Shown here: piece by piece, positions 25,903 through 34,311 of the stretch
Layout of the letters: every line of letters starts with the position of its first letter
Numbering within the stretch: the stretch's first letter is position 1
DNA from: Peptoniphilus sp. ING2-D1G
GTDB taxonomy: Bacteria; Bacillota; Clostridia; Tissierellales; Peptoniphilaceae
Reading direction: 5' to 3'
Assembly (NCBI GenBank): GCA_000952975.1
Contig: LM997412.1
Location: 248,001 to 312,000, forward strand
DNA: 64,000 nucleotides
Position numbers and translations under genes: made by a program
The notes under the pieces: model-generated
Database searches by the model: none
The model's input: the letters and a program-made list of their open reading frames with translations, nothing else
Told to the model about the DNA's origin: nothing

Positions 25903-27098
25903 AGAAAGTTGCAGTTATCGGAGGAGGACCCTCGGGAATGATTGCAGCTTATTTTGCTGCAAAAAAAAATAACGTTGAACTCTTTGAACAAAATGAAAAA
26001 CTCGGCAAAAAACTGTACATAACAGGCAAGGGAAGATGTAACATCACCAATGACAAAGACATCTCGGAATTTTTCGATGAAATCTCAAGAAATGAAAAAT
26101 TCCTTTATTCCGCATTCTATTCCTTCACCAACAGAGATTTGATATCCCTCTTAAAAGAAAACGGATTGGACACCATAGTTGAAAGAGGCGGAAGAGTTTT
26201 CCCCAAAAGCCAAAAATCCTCAGACGTGATAAAAACCTATGAAAAAATGTTGAAGAAAAATGCGGTAAAAGTTCATCTGAATCATAAAATTACAAATATC
26301 GCAAAAAAAGACGACATATTTACTTTAAACGACACCATGGAGTTTGACAGCGTGATAATAGCCACAGGAGGATATTCCTACAGATCCACAGGCTCCACAG
26401 GTGACGGATACAAATTTGCAAAGCACTTTGGCATAAAAGTTGAAGAATTAAGGCCCGCCCTTGTACCCGTTGAATTGGAAGATGATTTCCTTGACAGGCT
26501 TTCAGGGCTTACACTTAAAAACATAGAGCTGATTGCAAAATCCGGCAAAAAAGAAATTCACAGAGAATTCGGCGAACTTTTATTTGCGCACTTCGGAATA
26601 AGCGGGCCCGTAGCCCTCAGAATGTCAAACATCATCAACAGAAAAGAAAACATAAATCTCTTTATAGACTTAAAACCCGCCTTGGATCAAAAGACCTTGG
26701 ACGACAGAATATTAAGAGACTTTCATGAATTCACAAACAAAAACATAGACAACGGACTCACCAAACTGCTCCCGAAAAATTTAATACCCGTAGTACTTGA
26801 ACTTTCAGACATAGACCCGCAAAAAACCATAAACGAAATCACCAAAGAAGAAAGGCTGAGCTTAGTCAAGACCATAAAAAACATGCCCCTTAAATACAAA
26901 TCCCTCATGGATATAAATGCCTCCATAGTAACCAGCGGAGGAATATCCACGGAAGAGATAAACCCATCCACCATGCAATCACTCAAAATCCCCAATTTAT
27001 ACTTCTGCGGCGAAGTAATTGACGTGGAGGGTTTCACAGGAGGATTTAATCTTCAGATAGCAAACTCCACGGGATATCTTGCGGGAATATCGGTATAA
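25899..27098 (+). CDS. BaiN/HI0933-family FAD-dependent oxidoreductase
   Basis: A 399-aa flavoprotein: N-terminal dinucleotide-binding GGGPSGMIAAYFAA, the HI0933 marker GRCNITN, and the C-terminal GEVIDVEGFTGGFNLQIANSTGYLAG that closes on FAD. YhiN/BaiN-type enzymes have unclear substrates; the gene is common in this position beside cmk. It ends the operon; a promoter and hairpin follow before cmk. Confidence 0.85.
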   Translation: MKKVAVIGGGPSGMIAAYFAAKKNNVELFEQNEKLGKKLYITGKGRCNITNDKDISEFFDEISRNEKFLYSAFYSFTNRDLISLLKENGLDTIVERGGRVFPKSQKSSDVIKTYEKMLKKNAVKVHLNHKITNIAKKDDIFTLNDTMEFDSVIIATGGYSYRSTGSTGDGYKFAKHFGIKVEELRPALVPVELEDDFLDRLSGLTLKNIELIAKSGKKEIHREFGELLFAHFGISGPVALRMSNIINRKENINLFIDLKPALDQKTLDDRILRDFHEFTNKNIDNGLTKLLPKNLIPVVLELSDIDPQKTINEITKEERLSLVKTIKNMPLKYKSLMDINASIVTSGGISTEEINPSTMQSLKIPNLYFCGEVIDVEGFTGGFNLQIANSTGYLAGISV

Positions 27099-27113
27099 AT
27101 AAAATAAAATCGC

Positions 27114-27142
27114 TTGTTTTTATACATTAAATAAATTATAAT
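27114..27142 (+). promoter_or_regulatory. Promoter upstream of cmk
   Basis: TTGTTT, 17-base spacer, TATAAT, about 100 bases before cmk. The transcript would begin near 27150 and pass through the hairpin at 27207-27231. Confidence 0.65.
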
Positions 27143-27206
27143 GTATAAGAGGAAGTTTGGTGTTCTTTTAGTTAGGCTGAATTAAACATTGTAATAAGTA
27201 TATTAG

Positions 27207-27231
27207 ATCACTGTTCTACAGTGATTTTTTT
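27207..27231 (+). terminator. Terminator hairpin in the cmk leader
   Basis: ATCACTG (27207-27213) pairs with CAGTGAT (27219-27225), followed by seven T. It lies between the promoter at 27114-27142 and the cmk start, so it either ends a roughly 80-base RNA or acts as an attenuator. Confidence 0.7.
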
Positions 27232-27243
27232 ATGGGGGAAATC

Positions 27244-27900
27244 ATGTACTCAATAGCTATAGATGGACCGGCAGGAAGCGGGAAAAGCACAATAGCAAAG
27301 CTCATTGCCGACAAACTCAATATTTCCTATATAGACACAGGTTCAATGTACAGAGCCTTGGCACTTAAGACCCTGAAACTGAACATCCGGTTGGAAGATG
27401 AAAAAGCCCTCGGGGATATGTTGGACAACACCGATATAGACTATGAAGAGGGAAAAATCTACATTGACGGCGAAGACGTTTCAGATAAAATAAGAGGAGA
27501 TGAAGTATCCGCACTTGCATCTGACATTTCAAAAAATTTCGCAGTTAGAGAATACTTGGTCCACATCCAAAGAGAAATCTCGAAAAGACGATCAGTAGTC
27601 ATGGAGGGAAGGGATATCGGCACAGTGGTACTGCCCCATGCCGACTATAAATTCTATCTCACCGCCGACTTGAATATAAGAGCCAAGAGACGATATGAAC
27701 AACTTCTTGCCAAGGGAGAAAAAACCACCTTGGAGGAAGTACAGGAGAGCATTAAGCAAAGAGACACACAGGACATGAACAGAAAAAACTCACCCTTAAA
27801 ACAGGCACAGGACGCTTTGCTCGTGGACAACAGCCACATGGATTTAAATCAGACATTGGAATACATATTGAACACAATAAGAGGTAAAAATGCTTTATAA
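27244..27900 (+). CDS. cmk: Cytidylate kinase
   Basis: A 218-aa (d)CMP kinase with the P-loop GPAGSGKS and the CMP-binding IDTGSMYRALALK. The DIGTVVLPHADYKFYLTA segment and the RRYEQL lid helix are present. ATG 27244 follows a GGGGG site; an ATG at 27232 lies within that site. It heads the cmk-plsC-ispH operon typical for Clostridia. Confidence 0.95.
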   Translation: MYSIAIDGPAGSGKSTIAKLIADKLNISYIDTGSMYRALALKTLKLNIRLEDEKALGDMLDNTDIDYEEGKIYIDGEDVSDKIRGDEVSALASDISKNFAVREYLVHIQREISKRRSVVMEGRDIGTVVLPHADYKFYLTADLNIRAKRRYEQLLAKGEKTTLEEVQESIKQRDTQDMNRKNSPLKQAQDALLVDNSHMDLNQTLEYILNTIRGKNAL

Positions 27901-28480
27901 AATACTGCGAATACTGGTATTGATAATTTTTAAGATAATATTCAGATGTGAAATCATCGGAGCGGAAAAAATACCCGCAAACACACCCGTGATAATATCG
28001 CCCAACCACAAGAGCAACTTCGATCCCTTTTTAGTATCGGCACTGGTAAAACCTCAAATTCACTGGATAGCAAAAAAAGAACTCTTTGAATTCAAACCCT
28101 TAGGCGCACTTATATATGCCGTCGGGGGATTTCCCATAGATAGAGAAAAATCCAATATCAAAGCCATAAAGACCGCAATGAATATATTGAAGAACAATAA
28201 AATACTCGGTCTTTTTCCTGAAGGCACAAGAGTCAAAAAACCCGACTTCGAAAATCCAAAATCGGGAGTAGCATTAATCGCTCACAGGACAAAATCCACA
28301 GTAGTGCCCATGTACATAGACGGAAACTACACACCCTTCAAAAAAATGAAGCTCATCGTAAGAGACCCCATGGATTTATCGAAACTGCCAAAAGCGGAGC
28401 AAAAAGATTACGATAGCATATCCTTGGACATATTAAAGTCCATATATGGAGTTGATGAAAATAAAAATTATATTAGCTGA
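27890..28480 (+). CDS. plsC: 1-acyl-sn-glycerol-3-phosphate acyltransferase
   Basis: A 196-aa PlsC-type acyltransferase with the NHKSNFDPF (HX4D) and FPEGTR motifs and one N-terminal hydrophobic helix. It makes phosphatidic acid in membrane lipid synthesis. Overlaps cmk by 11 bases and ispH by 26. Confidence 0.93.
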   Translation: MLYKILRILVLIIFKIIFRCEIIGAEKIPANTPVIISPNHKSNFDPFLVSALVKPQIHWIAKKELFEFKPLGALIYAVGGFPIDREKSNIKAIKTAMNILKNNKILGLFPEGTRVKKPDFENPKSGVALIAHRTKSTVVPMYIDGNYTPFKKMKLIVRDPMDLSKLPKAEQKDYDSISLDILKSIYGVDENKNYIS

Positions 28481-30527
28481 TCACATGGGATTTTGTGGAG
28501 GAGTAAAAAGAGCCGTGGAGCTGGCGAAGAAAAATGCCGGCGAAGGAGTCTACTCCTTAGGCGATATCGTTCATAACCAAAGAGTGGTACAGGACCTTAA
28601 GGATTTGGGAGTTACCGCCCTACAGGATTATCGAGATATCGAAAACTCAAAAATCATAATAAGATCCCACGGAGTTCACAAAAGCATAATAGAAGAGCTC
28701 AAGCAGCGGGGCAATGAAATAATAGACTGCGTATGTCCCAAAGTCAAAAACATTTATGATATAGTGGCAAAAGCACGAAATGAGGGATATAATGTAATAA
28801 TCTTCGGAGATCCGCACCACCCTGAAGTCATAGGCATCAATTCCCATGCCGAAGACGAAGCGGTGATAATATCATCCGAAGAAGAAGTAAACAATATAAA
28901 AAAGGGAAAATCAATAATAGTTTCCCAGACCACCAATGATGAAAACAAATATAAAAAGATTGTAAAACTTATAAAAGATATTTCAAAAGATGAAATTTTA
29001 GTTTATAATACTATTTGTAGCGCAACAAGGCTCAGACAGGACTCCGTAAGAGAACTTTCCGCAAAAGTTGAAGCGGTTATGGTCCTTGGAGGAAAAAACA
29101 GTTCCAACACCAAAAAATTAGCCGAAGTTGCCAAAGAAAACTGTAAAAATGTATATTTAATAGAGTCAATAAATGACCTTGGATATAATAAATTAAAAAA
29201 ATTTAATAAAATAGGTATTACCGCCGGGGCATCGACACCGGATACGGTAATCAAGGAGGCTGTTTGTAGTATGGAAAATTTTGACAACACTGAGATGATG
29301 GAAGCTATCGAAAGCTCTTTTAAGAGAATTAGAAGAGGCGAAGTAGTAGAAGGAGAAGTTCTTTTCGTAAATGAAAATGAAGTTATGGTAAATATCGGAT
29401 ACAGATCCGACGGTATAATTTCAAGAGAAGAAATCTCAAAAGATCCCGAAGTAAAACCGCAAGACGTGTTCAAACCGGGCGACAAAATTCAAGTTTATGT
29501 CATGAAAATTGACGATGGAGACGGAAACGTAGTTCTTTCTGCCAAAAGAGTTGAAAGCATGAAAGTCTGGGACGATGTAGAAGAACTATTCAAAAACAAA
29601 GAAAAAGTTGAAGTTGAAGTAAAATCGGTAGTAAAAGGCGGACTTATAGCGGATCTTGAAGATCTAAAAGCATTTATACCCGCATCTCATGTATCAGTTA
29701 GATTTCAAAAAGACTTGTCAAAATATGTTTCTAAAAAATTGGTATGCGAAATAATCGACTTCGATAAAGCAAATAGAAAAATCGTTCTTTCAAGAAAGAA
29801 CGTTGAAGCTGAAGAACTTGAAGCAAAGAGATCTTCAGTATATGAAACTCTAAAAGTCGGAGATATAATAGAAGGAACAGTACAAAGACTGACCAACTTC
29901 GGCGCCTTTGTAGACGTGGGCGGAGTAGACGGACTCATCCATATATCTGAACTATCATGGAACAGAGTCAAACACCCCTCAGACGTAGTATCACCGGGTC
30001 AAAAAGTAGAAGTAAAAGTGCTAAACGTAGACGAAGAAAAAAACAGAATAGCACTTGGCTTAAAGCAAACCACCAAAAAACCCTGGGACGTATTTGTAGA
30101 CTCAGTAGCAGTGGGAGACGTAGTAGAAGGCAAAGTAGTCAATCTGCTTGAATTCGGAGCCTTCGTAAGACTTGAATCCGGAGTTGACGGACTGTTGCAC
30201 GTTTCTCAAATCGCCAAAGAACACGTTGAAAAACCATCGGACAAACTTGAAATCGGACAAGAAGTCACAGCAAAAGTAACCGACATCAACGAAGAAGAAA
30301 AGAAGATATCCCTATCGATTAAAGCTCTTTTAGAACCTAAAGTTGAACCCAAAGAAGAAGTAGTTGAAGAAATTCCCGCAGAAGAAGTTCAAGAGGAAGA
30401 AGTAGTTGAAGAAAAACCGAAAGCACAAGAAAAACACGCTGAAACCACAAGCGAACAAGACAACTCTTCAAACAAAAACCTCAACACCGATCTCGGAGAC
30501 CTTTTAGGAAAACTGAAATTCGACTGA
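28455..30527 (+). CDS. ispH: IspH (HMBPP reductase) fused to ribosomal protein S1-like domains
   Basis: A 690-aa fusion. Residues 1-280 are IspH, the [4Fe-4S] enzyme of the last MEP-pathway step, with the three conserved Cys (GFCGGV, DCVCPK, NTICSATR) and the GASTPD segment. Residues 300-625 hold four S1 RNA-binding repeats and an acidic tail follows. The same fusion occurs in other clostridia. ATG 28455 preferred over ATG 28446, as the family starts MKIKIILADHMGFCGG. Thus isoprenoid and translation functions are on one polypeptide. Confidence 0.92.
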   Translation: MKIKIILADHMGFCGGVKRAVELAKKNAGEGVYSLGDIVHNQRVVQDLKDLGVTALQDYRDIENSKIIIRSHGVHKSIIEELKQRGNEIIDCVCPKVKNIYDIVAKARNEGYNVIIFGDPHHPEVIGINSHAEDEAVIISSEEEVNNIKKGKSIIVSQTTNDENKYKKIVKLIKDISKDEILVYNTICSATRLRQDSVRELSAKVEAVMVLGGKNSSNTKKLAEVAKENCKNVYLIESINDLGYNKLKKFNKIGITAGASTPDTVIKEAVCSMENFDNTEMMEAIESSFKRIRRGEVVEGEVLFVNENEVMVNIGYRSDGIISREEISKDPEVKPQDVFKPGDKIQVYVMKIDDGDGNVVLSAKRVESMKVWDDVEELFKNKEKVEVEVKSVVKGGLIADLEDLKAFIPASHVSVRFQKDLSKYVSKKLVCEIIDFDKANRKIVLSRKNVEAEELEAKRSSVYETLKVGDIIEGTVQRLTNFGAFVDVGGVDGLIHISELSWNRVKHPSDVVSPGQKVEVKVLNVDEEKNRIALGLKQTTKKPWDVFVDSVAVGDVVEGKVVNLLEFGAFVRLESGVDGLLHVSQIAKEHVEKPSDKLEIGQEVTAKVTDINEEEKKISLSIKALLEPKVEPKEEVVEEIPAEEVQEEEVVEEKPKAQEKHAETTSEQDNSSNKNLNTDLGDLLGKLKFD

Positions 30528-30542
30528 TAAAATTAAAAATAG

Positions 30543-30584
30543 AAGCACCTCAAAAATTTCCAAGGAGATTTTGAGGTGCTTTTT
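30543..30584 (+). terminator. Rho-independent terminator after ispH-S1
   Basis: AAGCACCTCAAAA pairs with TTTTGAGGTGCTT, followed by T run. Confidence 0.88.
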
Positions 30585-30603
30585 GTATTGTATTTTATTT
30601 TTC

Positions 30604-30879
30604 GTAGGGGCGACACCTTCCTCCGCCCGGTGGGTTTGTTGTAGGGGCGGTCGCCCACGCCCGCCCGATGTAATTTGTAATTTGTTGGGTGGGTTGATAT
30701 TTTTCGTAGGGGCGGTCGCCCACGTCCGCCCGATGGGTTAATGTAGGGTCGGTGATAATGCGGGACGATGTGGGCATCGTCCCCTACAATGGTCAATTGG
30801 ATATTTCGGTTTATGTAGGGGCGGTCGCCCACGCCCGCCCGATGGGTTTGTTGTAGGGGCGGCCGCCTTCGTCCGCCCG
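30604..30879 (+). repeat. REP-like array 1
   Basis: Five type A elements (GTAGGGGCGG..CCGCCCG, starts 30604, 30641, 30706, 30815, 30853) and one type B element, read as the complement, within 30743-30787 (GGGACGATG, loop, CATCGTCCC, then CCTAC). All have GTAG at the 5' foot of a GC-rich hairpin. No gene in this gap; short frames over it are artefacts of the repeats. Confidence 0.85.
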
Positions 30880-30981
30880 CCTTATTATGGCAAAATCGCA
30901 AACTAAATCGAACAAAACACACTCAAAAACAAAAAAATATGCTATCATAATACACAAATTAAGAAAAAAAATGGAGGAAAC

Positions 30982-31251
30982 ATGAAAGCAGTAATAACCT
31001 TTATCGGAAACGACCAAATCGGCATAGTGCATAAAGCCACCGCCATCCTTGTAAAATACAACCTAAACATCGTAGACATAAACCAAACCATCATGGATAA
31101 CTATTTCACCATGATAATGCTCGTGGACATATCTAAATCCACGGTGGAATTCAGCGAAATCGTAGAAGCCTACAAAGAACTGGGCGAAGAAATAGGAATG
31201 TACATCAAAGTACAACACGAAGACATCTTCAACGCAATGCATCAAATATAG
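30982..31251 (+). CDS. ACT domain-containing protein (UPF0237 type)
   Basis: An 89-aa protein made of one ACT domain, starting [19 protein letters not shown], with an ATGGAGGAAAC ribosome site. It lies nine bases before a PFL-family gene. This ACT/PFL pair is conserved over many bacteria; no ligand is known. Confidence 0.88.
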   Translation: MKAVITFIGNDQIGIVHKATAILVKYNLNIVDINQTIMDNYFTMIMLVDISKSTVEFSEIVEAYKELGEEIGMYIKVQHEDIFNAMHQI

Positions 31252-31259
31252 GAGGCGCC

Positions 31260-32615
31260 ATGGACAACAAAAAAATACTCGAAACCATCAAAATGCTCGA
31301 ACAGGAGCACCTCGACATAAGAACGGTGACCATGGGCATATCCCTAATAGATTGCATAGACTCCGATCACAAAAAAGCCAATCAAAAAATCTACGACAAA
31401 ATGATGCACCACACCGAAAAACTCGTAGAAACCACATCTCAGATATCACAACTTTACGGCATACCCATAATCAACAACAGAATATCCGTAACACCCATAT
31501 CCATAATCGCAGGAGCAACAGACTTAACGGACTACACACCCTATGCCCAAACACTGGACAAAGTAGCCAAGGAAGTAGGAGTGGACTTTGTAGGCGGATT
31601 TTCGGCATTGGTACATAAAGGCTTCAACAAATCAGACTACACACTCATAGACTCCATACCACAGGCACTTTCCACCACGGACTACGTATGCTCATCAGTA
31701 AACGTCGGCTCCACAAAAACAGGCATCAACATGGACGCAGTAGCCCTCATGGGACAAAAAATCATAGAACTGGCACAACTCACCAAGGAAAAAGACTCCA
31801 TAGGCTGTGCAAAACTCGTAGTATTTGCCAACGCGGTGGAAGACAACCCCTTCATGGCGGGAGCCTTTCACGGAGTAGGAGAACCCGACAGCACCATCAA
31901 CGTGGGAGTATCCGGACCGGGAGTAGTCAAATGCGCCCTTGAAAACGTCAGAGGCAAAACCTTTGACGAAGTAGCGGAAACCATCAAAAAAACAGCCTTC
32001 AAAATCACCCGCATGGGCGAACTCGTAGGACGAGAAGTATCCGCAAAACTCAACACCACCTTCGGCATCATAGACCTGTCCTTAGCACCCACACCCGCAG
32101 TAGGCGACAGCGTAGCACGAATATTGGAAGAAATAGGCATAGACACCGTAGGAGGACATGGCACCACAGCAGCCCTCGCAATGCTCAACGACGCAGTCAA
32201 AAAAGGAGGCATAATGGCATCATCACACGTAGGAGGTCTCTCAGGAGCCTTCATACCCCTATCGGAAGACGAAGGAATGATATCCGCGGCAAAATCAGGA
32301 CACCTGAGCTTTGATAAATTAGAAGCCATGACATCGGTCTGCTCCGTAGGACTGGACATGATAGCCATCCCCGGCGACACACCCAAGGAAACCATCTCCG
32401 CCATCATAGCCGACGAAGCGGCCATAGGAGTGATAAACAACAAAACCACAGCCGTAAGAGTAATACCCGTCATAGGCAAGACCGTAGGAGAAGAAGCACA
32501 ATTCGGAGGGCTGCTGGGATATGCGCCCATCATGGACATAGGAGCTAACAGCTCAAAAAGATTTATCGAAAGAGGCGGACTCATACCCGCCCCCATTCAC
32601 AGCTTTAAAAACTAA
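31260..32615 (+). CDS. PFL family protein (UPF0210/DUF711)
   Basis: A 451-aa protein of the UPF0210 family, distantly related to pyruvate formate-lyase by fold. The conserved Gly-rich region [11 protein letters not shown] and [12 protein letters not shown] are present. It has no radical Gly motif of a true formate-lyase. Function unknown. Adjacent to the ACT gene as is standard. Confidence 0.88.
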   Translation: MDNKKILETIKMLEQEHLDIRTVTMGISLIDCIDSDHKKANQKIYDKMMHHTEKLVETTSQISQLYGIPIINNRISVTPISIIAGATDLTDYTPYAQTLDKVAKEVGVDFVGGFSALVHKGFNKSDYTLIDSIPQALSTTDYVCSSVNVGSTKTGINMDAVALMGQKIIELAQLTKEKDSIGCAKLVVFANAVEDNPFMAGAFHGVGEPDSTINVGVSGPGVVKCALENVRGKTFDEVAETIKKTAFKITRMGELVGREVSAKLNTTFGIIDLSLAPTPAVGDSVARILEEIGIDTVGGHGTTAALAMLNDAVKKGGIMASSHVGGLSGAFIPLSEDEGMISAAKSGHLSFDKLEAMTSVCSVGLDMIAIPGDTPKETISAIIADEAAIGVINNKTTAVRVIPVIGKTVGEEAQFGGLLGYAPIMDIGANSSKRFIERGGLIPAPIHSFKN

Positions 32616-32623
32616 CCCCCCAC

Positions 32624-33018
32624 GTAGGGGACGATACCCAACCCCGCAACGAATATCAACCAATCGTAGGGGACGATGCCTGCCGTCCCGCATAATACCC
32701 CGACACTACAATAAATCAATCGGGCGGGCGAAGGCGGCCGCCCCTACAACCAACAAGAATCATCATAAAATCGTAGGGGACGATGCCCACATCGTCCCGC
32801 ATAATACCCCGACACTACAATAAATCAATCGGGCGGACGAAGGCGGCCGCCCCTACAACCAACAAGAATCATCATAAAATCGTAGGGGACGATGCCCACA
32901 TCGTCCCGCATTACCATCGACACTACAATAAACCTATCGGGCGGACGAAGGCGGCCGCCCCTACAACCAACAAGAATCATCATAAAATCGTAGGGGACGA
33001 TGCCCACATCGTCCCGCA
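32624..33018 (+). repeat. REP-like array 2, upstream of the RAYT gene
   Basis: Type B elements run forward (GTAGGGGACGATG.., starts 32624, 32666, 32773, 32882, 32990) alternating with type A elements on the complement (32721-32747, 32830-32856, 32938-32964). The B-spacer-A unit (for example 32773-32856, 84 bp) begins GTAGGGG and ends CCCCTAC and repeats at a 108-109 base period. The first two B copies are degraded. The last B ends 44 bases before the transposase ATG. No other gene is seen. Confidence 0.88.
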
Positions 33019-33062
33019 TTATCGCCTACGAAAACAAATATATAAAATATGAGAGGTCTTTT

Positions 33063-33518
33063 ATGAATAATAAAAAATTTCCCACAAGAAAACTGCTCAG
33101 AATGCAAAATTATGATTATTCTAACATGGGTGTTTACTTCATCACAATATGTTCAAGGGGAAAAGAAAAGATTTTCGGGGATATTATTACAGGCAAAAAT
33201 GTTGAATTAACATTAAATGAAAATGGAAAAATCATTAAAAATTATATTGAAAACATTGATGAATTGTTAATTTATAAAATAATGCCCAACCACGTACACA
33301 TATTGTTGTTATTGGATGAAGAAAGCAGAAAAAATAATCGTTCCGTTCCCATGATAGTCAGATCATTAAAATCATTGTCCTCTAAGAAAATTGGATTTTC
33401 TTGTTGGCAAAGATCATATCACGATAGAATTGTTAGAAACAAAAGAGAGTTTGAGATGATATGGAATTACATAGAGCATAACGAAGAAACATGGAACAGA
33501 GATTGTTACAATGTGTGA
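33063..33518 (+). CDS. RAYT: REP-associated Y1 transposase
   Basis: A 151-aa Y1_Tnp (HUH) family protein. The HUH motif is PNHVHILL (His77, His79); the catalytic Tyr, by alignment with the VDYIYINP segment of the E. coli TnpA-REP, is Tyr136 in IWNYIEHN. The preceding WQRSYHDRIVRN segment is typical of RAYTs. REP-like arrays begin and end 44 and 47 bases from the gene, and their elements carry the GTAG foot that RAYTs recognise in enterobacteria. A longer reading from 33000 would start inside a REP element, so ATG 33063 is chosen; it has a GAGAGG site. Confidence 0.88.
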   Translation: MNNKKFPTRKLLRMQNYDYSNMGVYFITICSRGKEKIFGDIITGKNVELTLNENGKIIKNYIENIDELLIYKIMPNHVHILLLLDEESRKNNRSVPMIVRSLKSLSSKKIGFSCWQRSYHDRIVRNKREFEMIWNYIEHNEETWNRDCYNV

Positions 33519-33565
33519 ATTTGTGTAGTAGTGGACGATGCCGCCAACACACATAAACAACCATC

Positions 33566-34030
33566 GTAGGGGACGATGCCCACATCGTCCCGCATTACCA
33601 CCGACCCTACAATAAACCTATCGGGCGGACGAAGGCGGCTGCCCCTACAACAAATATGAATCAACCGACAAATAACAAATTACCTCGGGCGGACGAAGGC
33701 GGCCGCCCCTACAATCAACATGAATCAATCAACAAATGCAAATTACCTCGGGCGGACGAAGGCGGCCGCCCCTACAACCAACCTGAATCAACCGACAAAT
33801 AACAAATTACCTCGGGCGGACGAAGGCGGCCGCCCCTACAATCACTCCAATCATCAATATTAATCCGTCCGCCCCTACAATCACTCCAATCATCAATATT
33901 AATCCATCCGCCCCTACAATCACTCCAATCATCAATATTAATCCATCCGCCCCTACACAAACCTGAACCAATAAATCAATTATATTGGACGAAATCAACC
34001 AATGTAGGGGACGATGCCCACATCGTCCCG
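33566..34030 (+). repeat. REP-like array 3, downstream of the RAYT gene
   Basis: Forward B elements at 33566 and 34004, and complement type A elements at 33622-33648, 33686-33712, 33749-33775 and 33813-33839 spaced by about 63 bases. Three half-elements follow in tandem (33840-33956). No gene in this stretch. Confidence 0.85.
33840..33956 (+). repeat. 39-bp tandem repeat, three copies, ending in REP half-sites
   Basis: Units 33840-33878, 33879-33917 and 33918-33956. Each ends TCCGCCCCTAC, the 3' half of a type A element, and begins AATCACTCCAATC. The 5' half of the palindrome has been lost, so these cannot form the usual hairpin. Confidence 0.88.
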
Positions 34031-34133
34031 AATAATTCCCTATCCATACAATAAACCCTAACCAACCACACTATAAAAATGAAGTATAACCTAAATATTT
34101 CATAAAACTAAATTTTTGTAATACAACTGTAAT

Positions 34134-34311
34134 TTTACTTTCAACTTATTTAGTGTATAATTAAAACACAAGAGGAACATGACAATTAAATATTATTTTA
34201 AAAATGAGGTAATGTTTAACTTGTCGCCTCTTTGCTGTTTAGTTCAAACAGCAAGCAGAAGTTTAAGACTTTTGTAGGTCTACAAAAATTTTAAGGAGGT
34301 CGTAAGACAAG
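34134..34311 (+). promoter_or_regulatory. Promoter and long structured leader of the S-layer gene
   Basis: TATAAT at 34156-34161 with a weak TTTACT at 34134. The transcript would carry about 145 untranslated bases with two strong hairpins: TTGCTGTTT/AAACAGCAA (34232-34254) and TTTTGTAG/CTACAAAA (34270-34287), just before AGGAGGT. Long leaders with stems are typical of very stable S-layer mRNAs. Confidence 0.6.

Noticed and set aside
30533..31032. Protein-coding frames over the REP arrays (also 32783-33052, 33772-33998, 36965-37165, 37467-38155, 46050-46286, 46612-46860)
   Set aside because: They encode repeated Gly/Arg/Pro strings made by the palindromes, have no ribosome sites and differ between copies.
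31868..32596. A 242-aa minus-strand frame opposite the PFL gene
   Set aside because: Shadow of a strongly conserved plus-strand gene; no ribosome site or family similarity seen.
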